Shown here: positions 1 through 16,582 of the stretch, piece after piece
How positions within the stretch are numbered: position 1 is the first letter of the stretch
Layout of the letters: every line of letters begins with the position of its first letter
Assembly: GCF_000204055.1 (NCBI RefSeq)
Contig: NW_006768783.1
Span: 651,985 to 715,984, forward strand
Reading direction: 5' to 3'
Source of the DNA: Melampsora larici-populina 98AG31
Lineage: Eukaryota > Basidiomycota > Pucciniomycetes > Pucciniales > Melampsoraceae
Length of the DNA: 64,000 nucleotides
Translations under genes and position numbers: made by a program
The notes under the pieces: model-generated
Told to the model about the DNA's origin: nothing
Seen by the model: only the letters and a program-made list of their open reading frames with translations
Database searches by the model: none

Positions 1-1238
1 CAGCATCTGGCCGATTTTTATCGTTGGGTGCAGTGGTAGCGTGATATCTTCGCACGCAGGTACTAACTCCACAGCTCGAGTCTGTAGGATTTTCGCGGCC
101 AAGGTTTATAGCTTGCATTGCGGCGAAAGTGTCATCCTGGGTGTGGCAGTAAACTAGAGTGGGCGGGATAGAGTTGTCGGGTACGTTCTCTTTCGGACCG
201 AAAAAGTTGGAAAGATATCCAATGGCGGAGATGCCTGTTGGGACTCGGAGTCGAATCCAGCGAAGTTCCGGGCGCGTCAGCTCGGCTTTGTGAATGTCGA
301 CTTCACTCGGTCGTAATTGAAGATTTTCGAAAATTGCGTTCATCGCCTTGGGTGGGCAGGTAGCTGACATCAAGAGAATCGGTACCCGCTCGGTAGCCAA
401 AAACCTTTCAATTAGATCTCCATACGAAGGCCGAAAAGACGATCTGTCTTGAGGGCCAGTTATAGAAATTCCAATCTTGTGTTTATCACTTTTCGCCAGA
501 CCCCAGTAGTAAATGAGATGGGCCTCGTCAACCACCTTGAGGACCAATTTCTCTTGGAAATTTTTCGAGAAAAAGATGCTTGTAAACCGAGGATTGTTTA
601 AAAAGATTTCGGGTGACTAGAAATGTAGCAAATGATTAGCTACGAGAATTCAACGTACAGCGGCAGCCATAACTCACCACATACACAAAACGGTACACAC
701 CGCGCTCAAGGTTGCGTATTACCTCGTCCGTAAAATTATGACGGTTCAGATTCACGGCTGAAAAGCCCGCCTTCGTCTTTTCCTTCACCTAAGCAAACTC
801 ACCACATTTTGTCAGTGAAACCAACCGTGAGGACACTCAAACAAAAAACAAAACGTACCTGATCGTCACCCAACGCGTCTGTGGGATTCAAAACTAGGAC
901 AAAGGCTCCCGAGTCCTCAGGAAACAGCATCAGAAACAGCTCGGCTACGCAAGACTTCCCAAACCCGGTTCCGGCAAGAAGGAATGTGGTCTTGTTGTTC
1001 ATCAGGCTATGGACAGATCGTATCTGTTTTTCTCGAGACTCGAAACCGTATTTGGTATGGAACATGGCCTGAAGAATCTCGATTTGGGCGTCAGGTGAGC
1101 TTTTTTTGTGTTTTTCTTCAATCAGAGGTCGACCTGGCTTGAATTGAATTGCTTTCGGAGAATGACTTGCTTGATTAGAATTGTCTTCCGGTGATTTCGT
1201 GGTCGCTGCTTCTCTTGCTGAACTTCGAAGATGCATGT
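1..1238 (-). CDS. RecQ-like DEAH-box helicase, 5' part (truncated by window edge)
   Basis: ATP-dependent DNA helicase of the RecQ-like type. Three exons are readable: about 1238-859, 788-678 and 616-1, with GT-AG introns between them. The first readable exon carries the Walker A motif AGTGFGKS and motif Ia (NPTDALGDDQ). The third has the DEAH box (VVDEAHLIYYWGL) and motif III (SATCP), then the start of the second RecA-like lobe (LVYCHTQDD). Helicase motifs IV-VI and the C-terminus lie outside the window. An ATG at 1236 could start the protein, but it sits just after a good acceptor (cctttag), so a further upstream exon is equally possible. No RQC or HRDC domain can be judged. Some fungi carry many such RecQ-like genes outside the conserved repair helicase, sometimes linked to mobile or subtelomeric DNA. 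The match here is to helicase motifs only, so cellular versus mobile origin is open. Confidence 0.8.
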
Positions 1239-1342
1239 CTAAAGGTAATTAGGTGGTGGTGTTCAACCGCGTTGTAACCGCGTCGTGCATGAGCGGGGGT
1301 GCAACAATTGAAAGCGCTTGGGGCAGATAGCCGCACGTAAGC

Positions 1343-1368
1343 TTGTTTTGGACTTCTGTCCAAAACAA
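1343..1368. repeat. Perfect short hairpin (11-bp arms, 4-nt loop)
   Basis: Arms 1343-1353 and 1358-1368 are exact reverse complements around the loop ttct. It lies in the 813-bp gap between the helicase and AROM, in a stretch with no convincing coding potential. It could be a terminator-like RNA hairpin or the relic of a small inverted-repeat element; the sequence does not decide. Confidence 0.6.
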
Positions 1369-1654
1369 AATAATGGGGGTCCGAAACAAAATATTTGGCC
1401 AATACTCCCAAATCAATTTCCGGGCCTGCACGCGCGCTGAACCCGTTGAAATCCATGGATATTGGAATCCAATTTTCCCACAATCTACAAGTGGTGACAT
1501 GCTAAAAACAGTCCGAAGTGAAGGAGAAGGCTCAGCAGAGGCACTCCTGAATTTCTTGCAACCTTTTACGATGTTTAAAGCCCTCAAAAAGGGATTTCAA
1601 GCAAAAGTGCTCGAAATTCCTGCTGGTCTCAGGCCAAGCTCGGGGTGTATGCCC

Positions 1655-1702
1655 TAAGCCCCTCTTCGAGAGCGGACGTGGCCGCGTCGGAAGAGGGGCT
1701 TA
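1655..1702. repeat. Perfect 13-bp inverted repeat with GC-rich loop
   Basis: Arms 1655-1667 and 1690-1702 (taagcccctcttc and its exact complement) enclose a 22-nt loop that has its own gcgg/ccgc pairing (1672-1675 with 1682-1685). It lies about 350 bp upstream of the AROM start. I see no target-site duplication. It may be a MITE remnant or a cruciform-forming site. Confidence 0.6.
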
Positions 1703-2051
1703 TGTTAAGCTTACAGCACAAGAGGCAATTCAAAGATGGTGATTGTTGCCGGAACCTCTTTTCGATTACAGTTCACATAAACAAACCGGACAAAACCCAT
1801 GAATTGGTTTACACTGCTGCATAAATGTATGCAACTTGCATTTGCAATTTTCAAAAAAAAAGCTGCAAGTGCTGTGTTGATTACAATTTGGTCAACGTTT
1901 CACCGCCTTTCGATCAACTTTGAACAATCAATCAAGTATCAACTGATTTCCTTATTATCTTATTGACCTTTGATATCTTCGAATCCTACAATACTACCGA
2001 CTTTGATATCCAAGTTCAGTCATACTCTCGGACTCGGCTGGAGTATCTCCA

Positions 2052-7196
<5,145 letters not shown>

Positions 7197-8514
7197 AGGA
7201 AATTGATGTTTGTTTAGAGTAAAAGTATTGATTGAATTTGTGTTTATGATAAGTTTGATTTTGTAAATTGATGATTGAAAGAAATTAAACAAATTTGAAA
7301 TAAAGAGATATATAGAATGAGAGACAGGAAGCAAATTGGTTTGTTGGCTTTAAGTTTTGATCAGTTTTATTTCTTGTCTACAATCCATTTTATTGGATCA
7401 GTACTATATATATTATATTCACATACATTCAAGAAATATTGAATGAGCCTTCCACCATGTCTGTTTTGAGGTAGCATGTCGACGTGCTCACACCAATCAA
7501 TTTCCGTAGAGGGTGGATATAGCCTACAAACAGGTCTGAGAGCTAAGCATACAATTGCCTTGGTCAAGAGGTTCAGACAGCAAGATTGTTAAATGGGCTC
7601 CTTTGTTCATAGTTCCATTGACAAACGGTACATTTTTGATTGTCTATTATTATTAACAAAGGATTTGCATTTTCTAGAGACAAATTGAATAAAGATCCAT
7701 TCAAATTTATTACACAACTCTCCGTGTGAGCACATTGACATGCTCATGGGGGACAGGCATGGTGTTCATTAGAGTTTGATCTGATCTGAAGTTGAAGAAA
7801 ACTTGTTGTCATATCCCTGCCTTTTTTCAAAAACAATTTGAACAAACAAGATGATCATATACACATTTATCTATATCTGTATTTTCCTGAGCAATTGAAG
7901 TATAAGATGTCGAATCATCTCCTAGACCCTCACAAAAAGAGTGGGCTGGAAGATATTCAAGTCTTACTATGATGACTGCATATTTCCTGGTAAGTACTAG
8001 GAATACTTCACCTTCTTGGAATGCATGTACTCATTGTGATCTCTCTTATCTCTATGTTTGAACCTCTGTTACCTTGAAATGAGATCTTTGTATGAAATAC
8101 AAAGGTTGAAATATTATAAAGGCAGATATATGTTCTCTACATTAAGACATTTTTGGTTAGTTTGGAAAAAACTTCAAACCAGAAATCCAGTCAAGACAAA
8201 TGAAACTTTTTGAATGCAACCTTGGTTTGTGTCTTGATAGGGTGCACTGGGAGTGTATGAGTGTGTCATGAGTTTACAAAGACAACCACTGAGTACAAAA
8301 AACTGATCCACAGCTAGACAATACATTTTGTAGACAGATATCAATTCAAAAACAAGTATTAATCCAATATACAATTTAAACATCTTCTAAACCAAAGCCA
8401 ATGATGTGAACAGGATAAATAAATTACAGTGATAATGAAGATTGACTGGTGCTTGTAAATTAAAGATTGAAAGTCACTATATATAAACATGTTCACCTAT
8501 CTATATTTAACGCA
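7197..8514. other. Intergenic region between AROM and XPG gene
   Basis: AT-rich sequence downstream of both convergent genes. Short open frames here have no recognisable motifs and are not supported by splice structure. It should hold the 3' UTRs of AROM and the XPG gene. I see no RNA gene or mobile element. Confidence 0.5.
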
Positions 8515-11500
8515 CTACTCTACAAGACTTGCCATCCATTCATCAGCCGATGATGTCTCGATCCGAAACTCATCATCATCACTACTCCTCGTCCGTTGAG
8601 CCCTTGTTGCACGTACTGGGCGTTTGATGACCGGCTGCGCTGGTGTCTCTTTAGAGCTTCCGGCAAAATGTTTTGAAGTCCCTTCAACAGGTTGAACATC
8701 AAGCTCTTGATCGACAATAGCTCTCTTAGCTCTGATAGCGCGCTTTCTAGGTTGCTTGCTTGGTATTGATTCTGAAGTACTTGTAGTATTATTCTTTGGT
8801 TTCTTTCTAGAAGATTGTGTAGTACTTGCCTTCTTTTTACCTTTTGATCGAGAATTTGTAGATTGATTTTGTGCTGCCGTTGGGACAGGAACATCCAAGA
8901 CAGTTTCATTTTGATTTGAATCTTGTTTTTCTTTTTGTTTCTTTCTCCAATTTTGAACAATCGTTTGCAATTTTTGACTTTGAAAGCCTGATACGATCCT
9001 ACATGTATCATAAAGAATCAGTAAACTTGAAGAAACGTGGGCTTAATACAGCTAGTTAGTACTAACTTGGGTGGTGGTGCATAGGAGGTGGCACCATTTG
9101 TAAGTGAATAATCAAAGAAAGAATCTAGAACGCCTTGGGTATGTTCAACTCCATTGATGCGTTGTGTTTGCCTCTTGATCAACGGCAGTATGACGTCATC
9201 GGTCTTACTTGAGGGCCAACTGAGGTGATCTGAAAGAAACCTACTTGCCAGCCAAACATCAGAACATAGACCCATATCGACCAGGGATAAAGAGAATATT
9301 AGTTCAGATGTAGTCTTACTGTCGCAGTCCGTCCAAGTCGGGAAAACCCCACGTGAACCTCTGATCAGACGTATCTACTGTTGGCTTGTGATATGCCTCA
9401 GCAACTGCCGGATTTGGCCAACTGTCTTCCAGCCAGATCTTGTCCTTTTTCTTGCGCTAAAAGTACGAGAACAAACGAACATCAGTAATCGAGCGTTCAT
9501 AGATGTTTTATTTCTACAATAGGTCTATGCAAAAAATGCGCTTACAAACTTCTTTCGGAAAGCGGTGCCGGATTCCTGTTCACTATCTTTCCCAACCTGA
9601 ACCTTCATCCACCATCTTTTAAAGTTGATCAAGCTATCGAGCCCAGCGACCGTCAAATGTTCATCATCAAACTCGCTTAAGATTTCCATTGCCGTCACAG
9701 GTCCTACACCAGCCAATCCTTCCGTGTAATCAGATCCCAAGAGATAAGCCAACTGGATCAATCTTTGCCTACTGAGTCCCAATTCTTTTTCTAAATCGTT
9801 CATCAGATAGCATTCAACAAATTTGTTTTGATTGAACATATTCTTATATACTCTAGTCCCACCAAACAAAAACACATCTGAATCATCTGTAATGATTCCA
9901 TCTACTAAACCTTTTTTGAGTAATTCTGCGCATTGTGCTTCAGCTTCCATAGGTGAAATCACATATGGGATTCCAAACAACCTCAACATAGATTGGATAT
10001 CTTTTGACATCTGCAAGTTAACGTCATCCGCATCTCGTCTGTCTTTAACTCGTTGATCCTTTAATTTATTTACTTCTGCATCCACTTGATGTCTCATATC
10101 ATCTAGTCTTTCTGCATCTTGTAATTCTGAGAGGAATTTGGTCCATTGATTTGATTCAGACTCCAAATTATGCGCTAATTCTCGCTCTTCTGCTTCGAGT
10201 GCAACATTGAGATCGTCATCCTCGGGGTCACTGACTACATCCACATGCGCAGGTTGTTTAGCTTTGCTTTGCGGACGGGCGACTGGAGTGGGACTGCGAG
10301 ACCAAGGAATCGGTTCCTCGTCGCTAGTATCGTCATTTGTTACATTCCTATTACCTGCATTGGCCAGTTGATTGGAATTCAAAGATTGGGGAGGTGGAGT
10401 TGGAATGCGTGTCTTCGTCCGTTGCGATTCTTGCGATAGTGATTGTGAAGCCACCATATTGTTGGGAGTAGGTATCGGTGTCGACTTGTCATTCGCCTCA
10501 ACAACAGCGTGTGGAACACTCGGAGTATCAACTAGCCTATGGAATGACAAAGACTCTGTCAAATCCATATGGTTCCCTTCAGCTTGCAGGTGAGATGTGT
10601 CGGTAGATGCATTGAGCTCTGGAAGGGATTTCGGCTCCGATGCCGAGATAGCAGTCGATGTCGTGGCATGGGCGTCGATGGCTATTGTGTCCATTTTCGG
10701 TTCAAGAACGGGGCCATTATGATCGGCTAACAGATTGAAGGAATTTGGGAGTGGTGAATACGTCTTCGTGCTTGTGAGATCACTAGTAATCGGCTCCTTT
10801 ACTCTAGTCTGAGAATCGTTGGGGTGCGGTGACGTTGATGACTGTATTATAGGCGTAGTATTCTCGCCTTTACTTACTGGGGTGGGAAAGACGTCGACCG
10901 GGGAAGGTGTTGTGAAGCTGGATGTTCTACAATCTTCGGATGGCGGCAACCCAGGTAGGTTCATACTGTTCTGCACATTCACATCTGGCGAAAGTTTCGG
11001 CTGATTTTGAAAATCTGCAAAGTCATCGTCCAATTCTAGATCATTCGATGGTTGTGGTTCTTCAATCCCATTGGACTGCGAGGCATGGTGCGTTGGCTGT
11101 TTTGCATGAGATCGATCATTTTCAGGATTGCTGATTATCAAGTGATCCTTACTAGATGTCGAACTAAGATCATCAACTACTACAGCTTTATCATTTTGAC
11201 AATCTTCCGAGGTCTGAGGGACAGCCGAGGTACGACTTTCACTGGGATTTTCGGGTTCCAAAAACATCGCAAAGTCGTCGTCTATCTCGAGATCAGCTTC
11301 TACGGGTTCTGAAGCTGTCAGCGTATGGTTCTGAGTGCGACCTTGAGCTTTGAACTGATCGACAGGGGTATTTCCGTGAGATTTACTTGAGCCTTCCCCT
11401 AAATCGGTTCGCCTCAGATGTCGGTTCTCGACCGTGCTACTTGAAGTTCCCTCTCTGTCTATCAGATGAGGACTTGTTTGAGATTCGAAAGCAGAGACCT

Positions 11501-13134
11501 GAGCAAGAGATTGAATTATAGCTTGGTTCAAGTCTTCGTCCTCTTCATCTGCATTGAAAAGTTGTGCACCGGTATGTATTGATCTGGGGTGCTTCGGAGA
11601 CTTTGGCCTAGCAGTGCTCTGCGCGCCGTAATGATAACGTATAGCCTCCGTCATATGATCTCGGGAACGAAGAGGTTCTTTACCTTTGGTGGACGGGATA
11701 GTGACTTCTTCGAATTCGGCATCATCGCTATCCTCAGCGGCTTGAGATTTGGACATATCTCTAAGCGTGTAAGGTTCCGCATAGTCCGTGACTTCTACAA
11801 AATCTTCATCGTCATCCGAATCCATGTCAATCTTCACTGGGCTTTTTTGATTGTTTCCGTCATCTCTACTCATTCCTAGTACCCAACCATCTTGAGCTTT
11901 GACGAGTACATATTCTTTATTACGTTGTGCAGCAATCTTGACCGGAATCGTCAAATTTGCTTTTCCAACCATATCCGTTACAGTCAAAAGTTTTTGTGTT
12001 AATTCATTGCGTTGTTTGAGATTTAAAATCTGAACTTGACTAAAATCTTGATCACTCTTGAGTTTCATCGCTTCTACTCGAGCATGATTCTGTTGACGAG
12101 ACTTCACACGTAGATCACCGATGATCTCATATTTCATTTCAGTGGACAATGATTGAAAGTGTGGAGAATTGATGTCTAGGTCTTCAGGTTTCATTTGATC
12201 AATAAACTGAGTGAGTTCATCTTCAGTTGCCAAACGATGATCAGCTTCTCTAGGAGGTGTCCTACGCGTAATGGGTGGGAGCTGATATTGATCTTTCGGT
12301 ACGTATTTTGGTTTGATGGGTGATTCCTTGAGAGGAGATGTTAAGGAGCTTCGACGTTTACCCTTCGATGGGATTGTATTCTTTTCAGCAAAATCTCGAG
12401 CCAGGTTATCATTGAAGTAAACTGAATTAGTCGTGATTTGATCGCCAGAGTCTTGAGCCGCTGCTCGCCTAGTATACATGATTTAATCTTCTTCAGTCAA
12501 TGCAAAACACTTAGTACTCGAGAAAACATCGCATCTTACCTTTGGGCTTGTACCACAGCAGCTTGTCTCAATTGAGCAGCTAAAAGTTTTTCAGCTGTCT
12601 TAGCCAAATTTTCTTGACCACCCTGTTTTCGCTTCTTCCTTTCATTCTTTTTAAAAAAGCGTTACAGATTAACAAAAAAGAGGTAAATGTCAGACTAGTA
12701 CAAAAAAATACTTAAAAATTGAAGAAAAGTATAAATGCTCAACTATTGTTTGTTTTTTTAAAACAGGTGCTCCTCCATCAAACACAAAAACAGGCTTGAT
12801 ACCATAATATAAAAGTTTTGAGATACGTCGAAGAAATCCTAAAATATGAGCATTTGTAAGACCTCGACCTTCTCGATCTCTCATTGCATTTTGAAACTAA
12901 GATTCAAAAATTCAAAATTAGTTCAATATTAGTGTTTATTTTAGAGTATTCTCGAACCTGGTATAACCATATGGAGGAGTCAATGGCCAACTTTTTGTTA
13001 CCCATCGTTTCTAACTTGATGGGACGCGCCACTGGTGTGATCAGTGTCCATAATCCTATAGAGAGAGTTACGCATAGTCAGTCATAATGATGAAAGTATG
13101 AACGTGGTTGATTTTACTTACCTTGTACCCCCAT
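8515..13134 (-). CDS. RAD2: XPG/Rad2 structure-specific endonuclease (nucleotide excision repair)
   Basis: Nuclear flap endonuclease making the 3' incision in nucleotide excision repair. Eight exons, in coding order: 13134-13122, 13055-12958, 12896-12744, 12646-12540, 12468-9546, 9456-9320, 9240-9067, 8998-8515; product 1362 aa. The XPG N-domain (about 1-125) starts MGVQGLWTLITPVARPIK and contains FVFDGGAPVLKK. A long acidic, low-complexity spacer follows. The XPG I-domain (from about residue 930) has EAEAQCAELLKKG, DDSDVFLFGG and the helix-hairpin-helix region GSDYTEGLAGVGP. Near residue 1175 is a PCNA-interacting (PIP) box, QGVLDSFF. The C-terminus is Lys/Arg-rich and NLS-like. The first coding exon is only 13 nt, but MGVQG is the invariant start of the family, which fixes it. 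The length is somewhat above yeast and human homologues because of the spacer. Catalytic acidic motifs are intact. Confidence 0.95.
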
Positions 13135-13359
13135 CAGTAAGGAGAAATGAAAGCCTATTGGATCAAAATTGGAATGAGCTTCATCTTGGCTTGATTTGGC
13201 AAGGTGAAGGAACAGAATGAATGCACTGTACCCGAGTCCTGGAAAATACCCGGCTCCGATCTTCAAGGCCCTGTATCTCGAGCTTTCTTTCCCACTTGAC
13301 CATTCAACTTGTTCATCGTCCAATTGGAATCTGATCCTTATGCCATCTTGAATGACAGC
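13135..13359. promoter_or_regulatory. Divergent promoter between XPG and CSN5 genes
   Basis: Only 225 bp separate the XPG start (13134, -) from the CSN5 start (13360, +). Both 5' UTRs and core promoters must share this segment, or one transcript must start inside the other gene. No clear TATA box is visible. Co-regulation is inferred from spacing alone. Confidence 0.6.
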
Positions 13360-15079
13360 ATGGCCACTACAAATTCATCTAGTCCTGCTGGAGGTGTAGC
13401 TCAAAAGACGTTCGATATAGCAAACAATGTTCAAGTAGGTCTGTTTCCTGATGAATCCCTCAGATTATCTTGAAAATGATCATGATTGAGGAAAACTGAC
13501 TGAGACTGCTTTATAGACGCTAGAGGAAGATCAAATATTCAAGTATAATTCTGAAGAACAAAAGACAATCTTGAATGAAAAGAAATGGAAAAGTGACCCA
13601 AATTATTTTAAGAAAGTTCGCGTTTCTGGGGTGGCTCTAATCAAGATGGTGAGCCAATTTTGGCTGATAGTCATATCGATCGATATTGATCTGACTCGCT
13701 CTTGTTACCTCAACAAGGTTATGCATGCTCGATCTGGCGGCCAATATGAGATCATGGGCCTCATGCAGGTAATAGGTATGGTTTGTTTACGCGATTTTAA
13801 CTCATTACTCATCATAATATTGTGTTTTGAGTTTGACAGGGTAAAATCGATGGAGACACTTTCGTGGTCATGGATTCGTTTGCATTACCTGTCGAGGGAA
13901 CTGAAACCAGAGTGAATGCTGCAAGCGAAGCCAATGAATACATGGTGGAATTTTTGACACACTCAAAAAAGGTCATTCACATATACTGCCTTACTCTCGA
14001 GATCGTGTCCGATTATAGCTCTGATTCCTGTTTGATTTGTGTAGGTAGGCCGGCCTGAGAATGTAGTAGGATGGTACCACTCCCATCCGGGCTATGGATG
14101 TTGGCTATCTGGAATCGATGTGAACACTCAACTCACCAATCAAACCTGGACTGACCCTTTTGTCGCGATCGTGGTACGTGACTCTGATCTATATACTTCA
14201 TGTTCGTCTTGATAACACTTTTGTATTGCCTCACTTTTTAGATAGATCCCAACCGCACCATCTCAGCTGGTAGAGTTGACATTGGCGCGTTTCGAACCTA
14301 CCCTAAAGACCATGTTCCCCCAGATGGTGGTCAGGGCGATGATTATCAATCTGTGCCATTGAGTAAAATCGAAGACTTTGGTGCCCATGCCAATGCATAC
14401 TATTCCTTAGAAATCGAACACTTCAAATCAAGTTCAGATACCAAGATCTTAGACCTTTTGTGGAATAAGTATTGGGTTATGACCCTAAGTCAAAGTTCAT
14501 TGATCTCAGTCAGTCTTTTGTGTAAGAAATTTTGGGATAAGGCTATTCATTTTCTAATTCACTTTTAATACTTACCCTATCCAGAATCGAGCATATACGG
14601 CCAATCAAATTCAAGATCTGACTGCTAAGCTGTCAAAAGCCGATAATGCGACAACAAGTCGGTGCGGTCTAGGTTGTCTCTTGCCAGCTGCCGTATTGAC
14701 GGAATACATGGAAAACAAAGCTGGTTCTGGATCTCAAGTTATTACTGCCTCTAATGTCCAGCAGCGTCAGACTCAACTCGCTAAAGTGATGCGAGAGGTG
14801 GAGAAGCTTGAAGTCGAAAACCAATATGGCATGGTTGGGCAGATTGTCAAGTTGAGTTGTTTATTTCCGATCATTAACTCTTCTGAATGATCTCCTGCCT
14901 AGAGTTACACTGATTATTGGTGCATGTTCAAACTACTTGACTTGACTTGCGGTCTTGTCTTCGCCGACTGCAAACTTGGCTCGTGTCATCTTCACGATGT
15001 TTCTCCCCCTTTTGTGCGCTATAGAAACGCTCTATTCAACCAGGGTGACAATGCGGTACTTGATTTGCCAGAGGTGTAA
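13360..15079 (+). CDS. CSN5: COP9 signalosome subunit 5, JAMM deneddylase
   Basis: Catalytic subunit of the COP9 signalosome, which removes Nedd8/Rub1 from cullins. Eight exons: 13360-13434, 13517-13648, 13718-13768, 13840-13971, 14045-14173, 14242-14508, 14585-14850, 15025-15079; product 368 aa, the usual CSN5 size. The MPN+/JAMM zinc site is complete: Glu80 (EIMGLMQG), then His142-Ser-His144 and Asp155 in [14 protein letters not shown]. The conserved family start ([10 protein letters not shown]) and C-terminal [12 protein letters not shown] segment are present. The last exon was chosen because joining 14850 to 15025 restores the expected ending (IVKNALFNQ); reading through gives an early stop. 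The gene is divergent from the XPG gene, 225 bp away. Catalytic residues are intact, so activity is expected. Confidence 0.95.
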
Positions 15080-15871
15080 TGACTTTAATGTATCTTGTAC
15101 CAATAAAATCAATCTAAAAGTCGAAATATACCCGGACAATGGCTTACTATCTGCGCGCATTGATTTACTTCCAGTGTAAATTGATTCGACTATTAGATCA
15201 TGATGCCGTGCTTAGAAACCTCTTCATTGGGAAGAGTCCACGACATCAGGGCGGGCAATATTCATTTGAATCGCAAAAGCCTCTAAGGGTCTCGTCTGCT
15301 TGGTGAGCCTAGATGAGCAGTTTCTCCCGGCACGAACACAACACTATGTAGTCTAGCAAGATACCTTCCTGGCAAACAGGTAGATTCCCCCAAGTCAATG
15401 GCTTGAGCTTAGGTTTACACTGGGGTCACTTTTTTGTCAAAATATGCGTTTGGGACTATCTTCAGCTCGTTCGAGTCAAGTCCCATTCGAAATTGATCTG
15501 CAAGAAGCGCACAGCGGCAAGCCAAATGTCTAAATAGCTACTCGGCGAAAGGAACCCTACCAGGGAATCAGACAGTTGACAATCTTTGTAACTGGGAACC
15601 TGTCTGAGCTGAGCTTGTCACCCAGTTTCCCTGGAAGGGTGTTGGAAGTGTATATAAAAGGTTGGAAAGGTCAAACTTATCTCGTTCAACGCTGAAGCAG
15701 GTTTCCAGAGCACGTTTTACCCTTGTAGATTTGTCCTCCTCTTGCCTCTTTCCTGGGTCTTGATGCTTATTACCCCTAGATTGAGCTCGAATGTGCACAA
15801 CTTCAATCATTTCAGGAGATAATAGATGGCATAAAGGCTCAAGTAGAAGGTATGATCTTTTTGCAAGAGCT
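15080..15871. other. Intergenic region, no supported gene
   Basis: A TATATAAAA sequence on the + strand at about 15650 is not followed by a convincing start or reading frame. An 80-aa open frame on the minus strand (15568-15810) has no recognisable motif. I see no repeats or RNA genes. Confidence 0.4.
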
Positions 15872-16280
15872 TCAATTGATGACCTGAATCCAAGGCGCGA
15901 AATTCTCGTGATATAACTGTCTAAGAGATTTGCAAAATTGACAGCAATGTTGGACTGGACTTGAAAGATAACTCTCTAAACTCGTCAAGAACGCTGTGAT
16001 TCTTCTGCGCATTGGGCAGATAGGATTTTGATAGATGTTGCTGATGGCTGATGCAAAAAAAACAAGAGCTTTCGATGAGGAAGTCTTACTTTGCTTCATT
16101 TCGCTTCCTAGGAATGAACTGCGCAGAGTCGAAAACCACGAGGATGGAACAGAGACATGGCTAATATGCGGATAGGGGCCAGTGCTCCGACGTGTTTCGT
16201 CAGCTCCTCCAATTAAGTCGTCAAACTTGTTGGCTCTCTTGAATTCACCGATGCAGTTCAATTCCGGGTCCTGGTCAATT
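15872..16280 (-). CDS. Hypothetical protein, exon or gene fragment
   Basis: An open frame runs from a strong acceptor (tttgtttcag, ending at about 16281) to a stop at 15872. It encodes about 136 residues including FDDLIGGADETRRSTGPYP and a Cys/His-containing end (HCCQFCKSL). The composition is protein-like, not random. A possible internal intron (donor gtaagac near 16090) would change the middle. No ATG-bearing first exon could be found upstream, where the DNA instead holds two imperfect copies of a 13-nt motif (gcacaactgcgaa type, 16330-16370). I do not recognise a characterised family. It may be the last exon of a multi-exon gene or a decayed copy. Confidence 0.3.
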
Positions 16281-16582
16281 CTGAAACAAAGACTTGCTTC
16301 TTGTCACTGCATGGGTTAGGCTATGCCCTGTAGCACAACTGCGAACCATGCTTGTCGCACAGTTGCGAAAAACATCGCACTATAAAGCTTCGAATCTAGT
16401 TTCCAAATCGATCAGATCGCCTTACTTTGCAAGCCATCATTGGGGATCGCATTTACACTCTTTTGGACATCCAAATCATTCACACTCATTTGTATCAGCT
16501 TTCATCAAAGCTTAAACTTCCTTTCTTATCTTATTGGAGTAAAGACGTCAAGGACAGCCCAACCTCCAGACAAAAAAGCATC

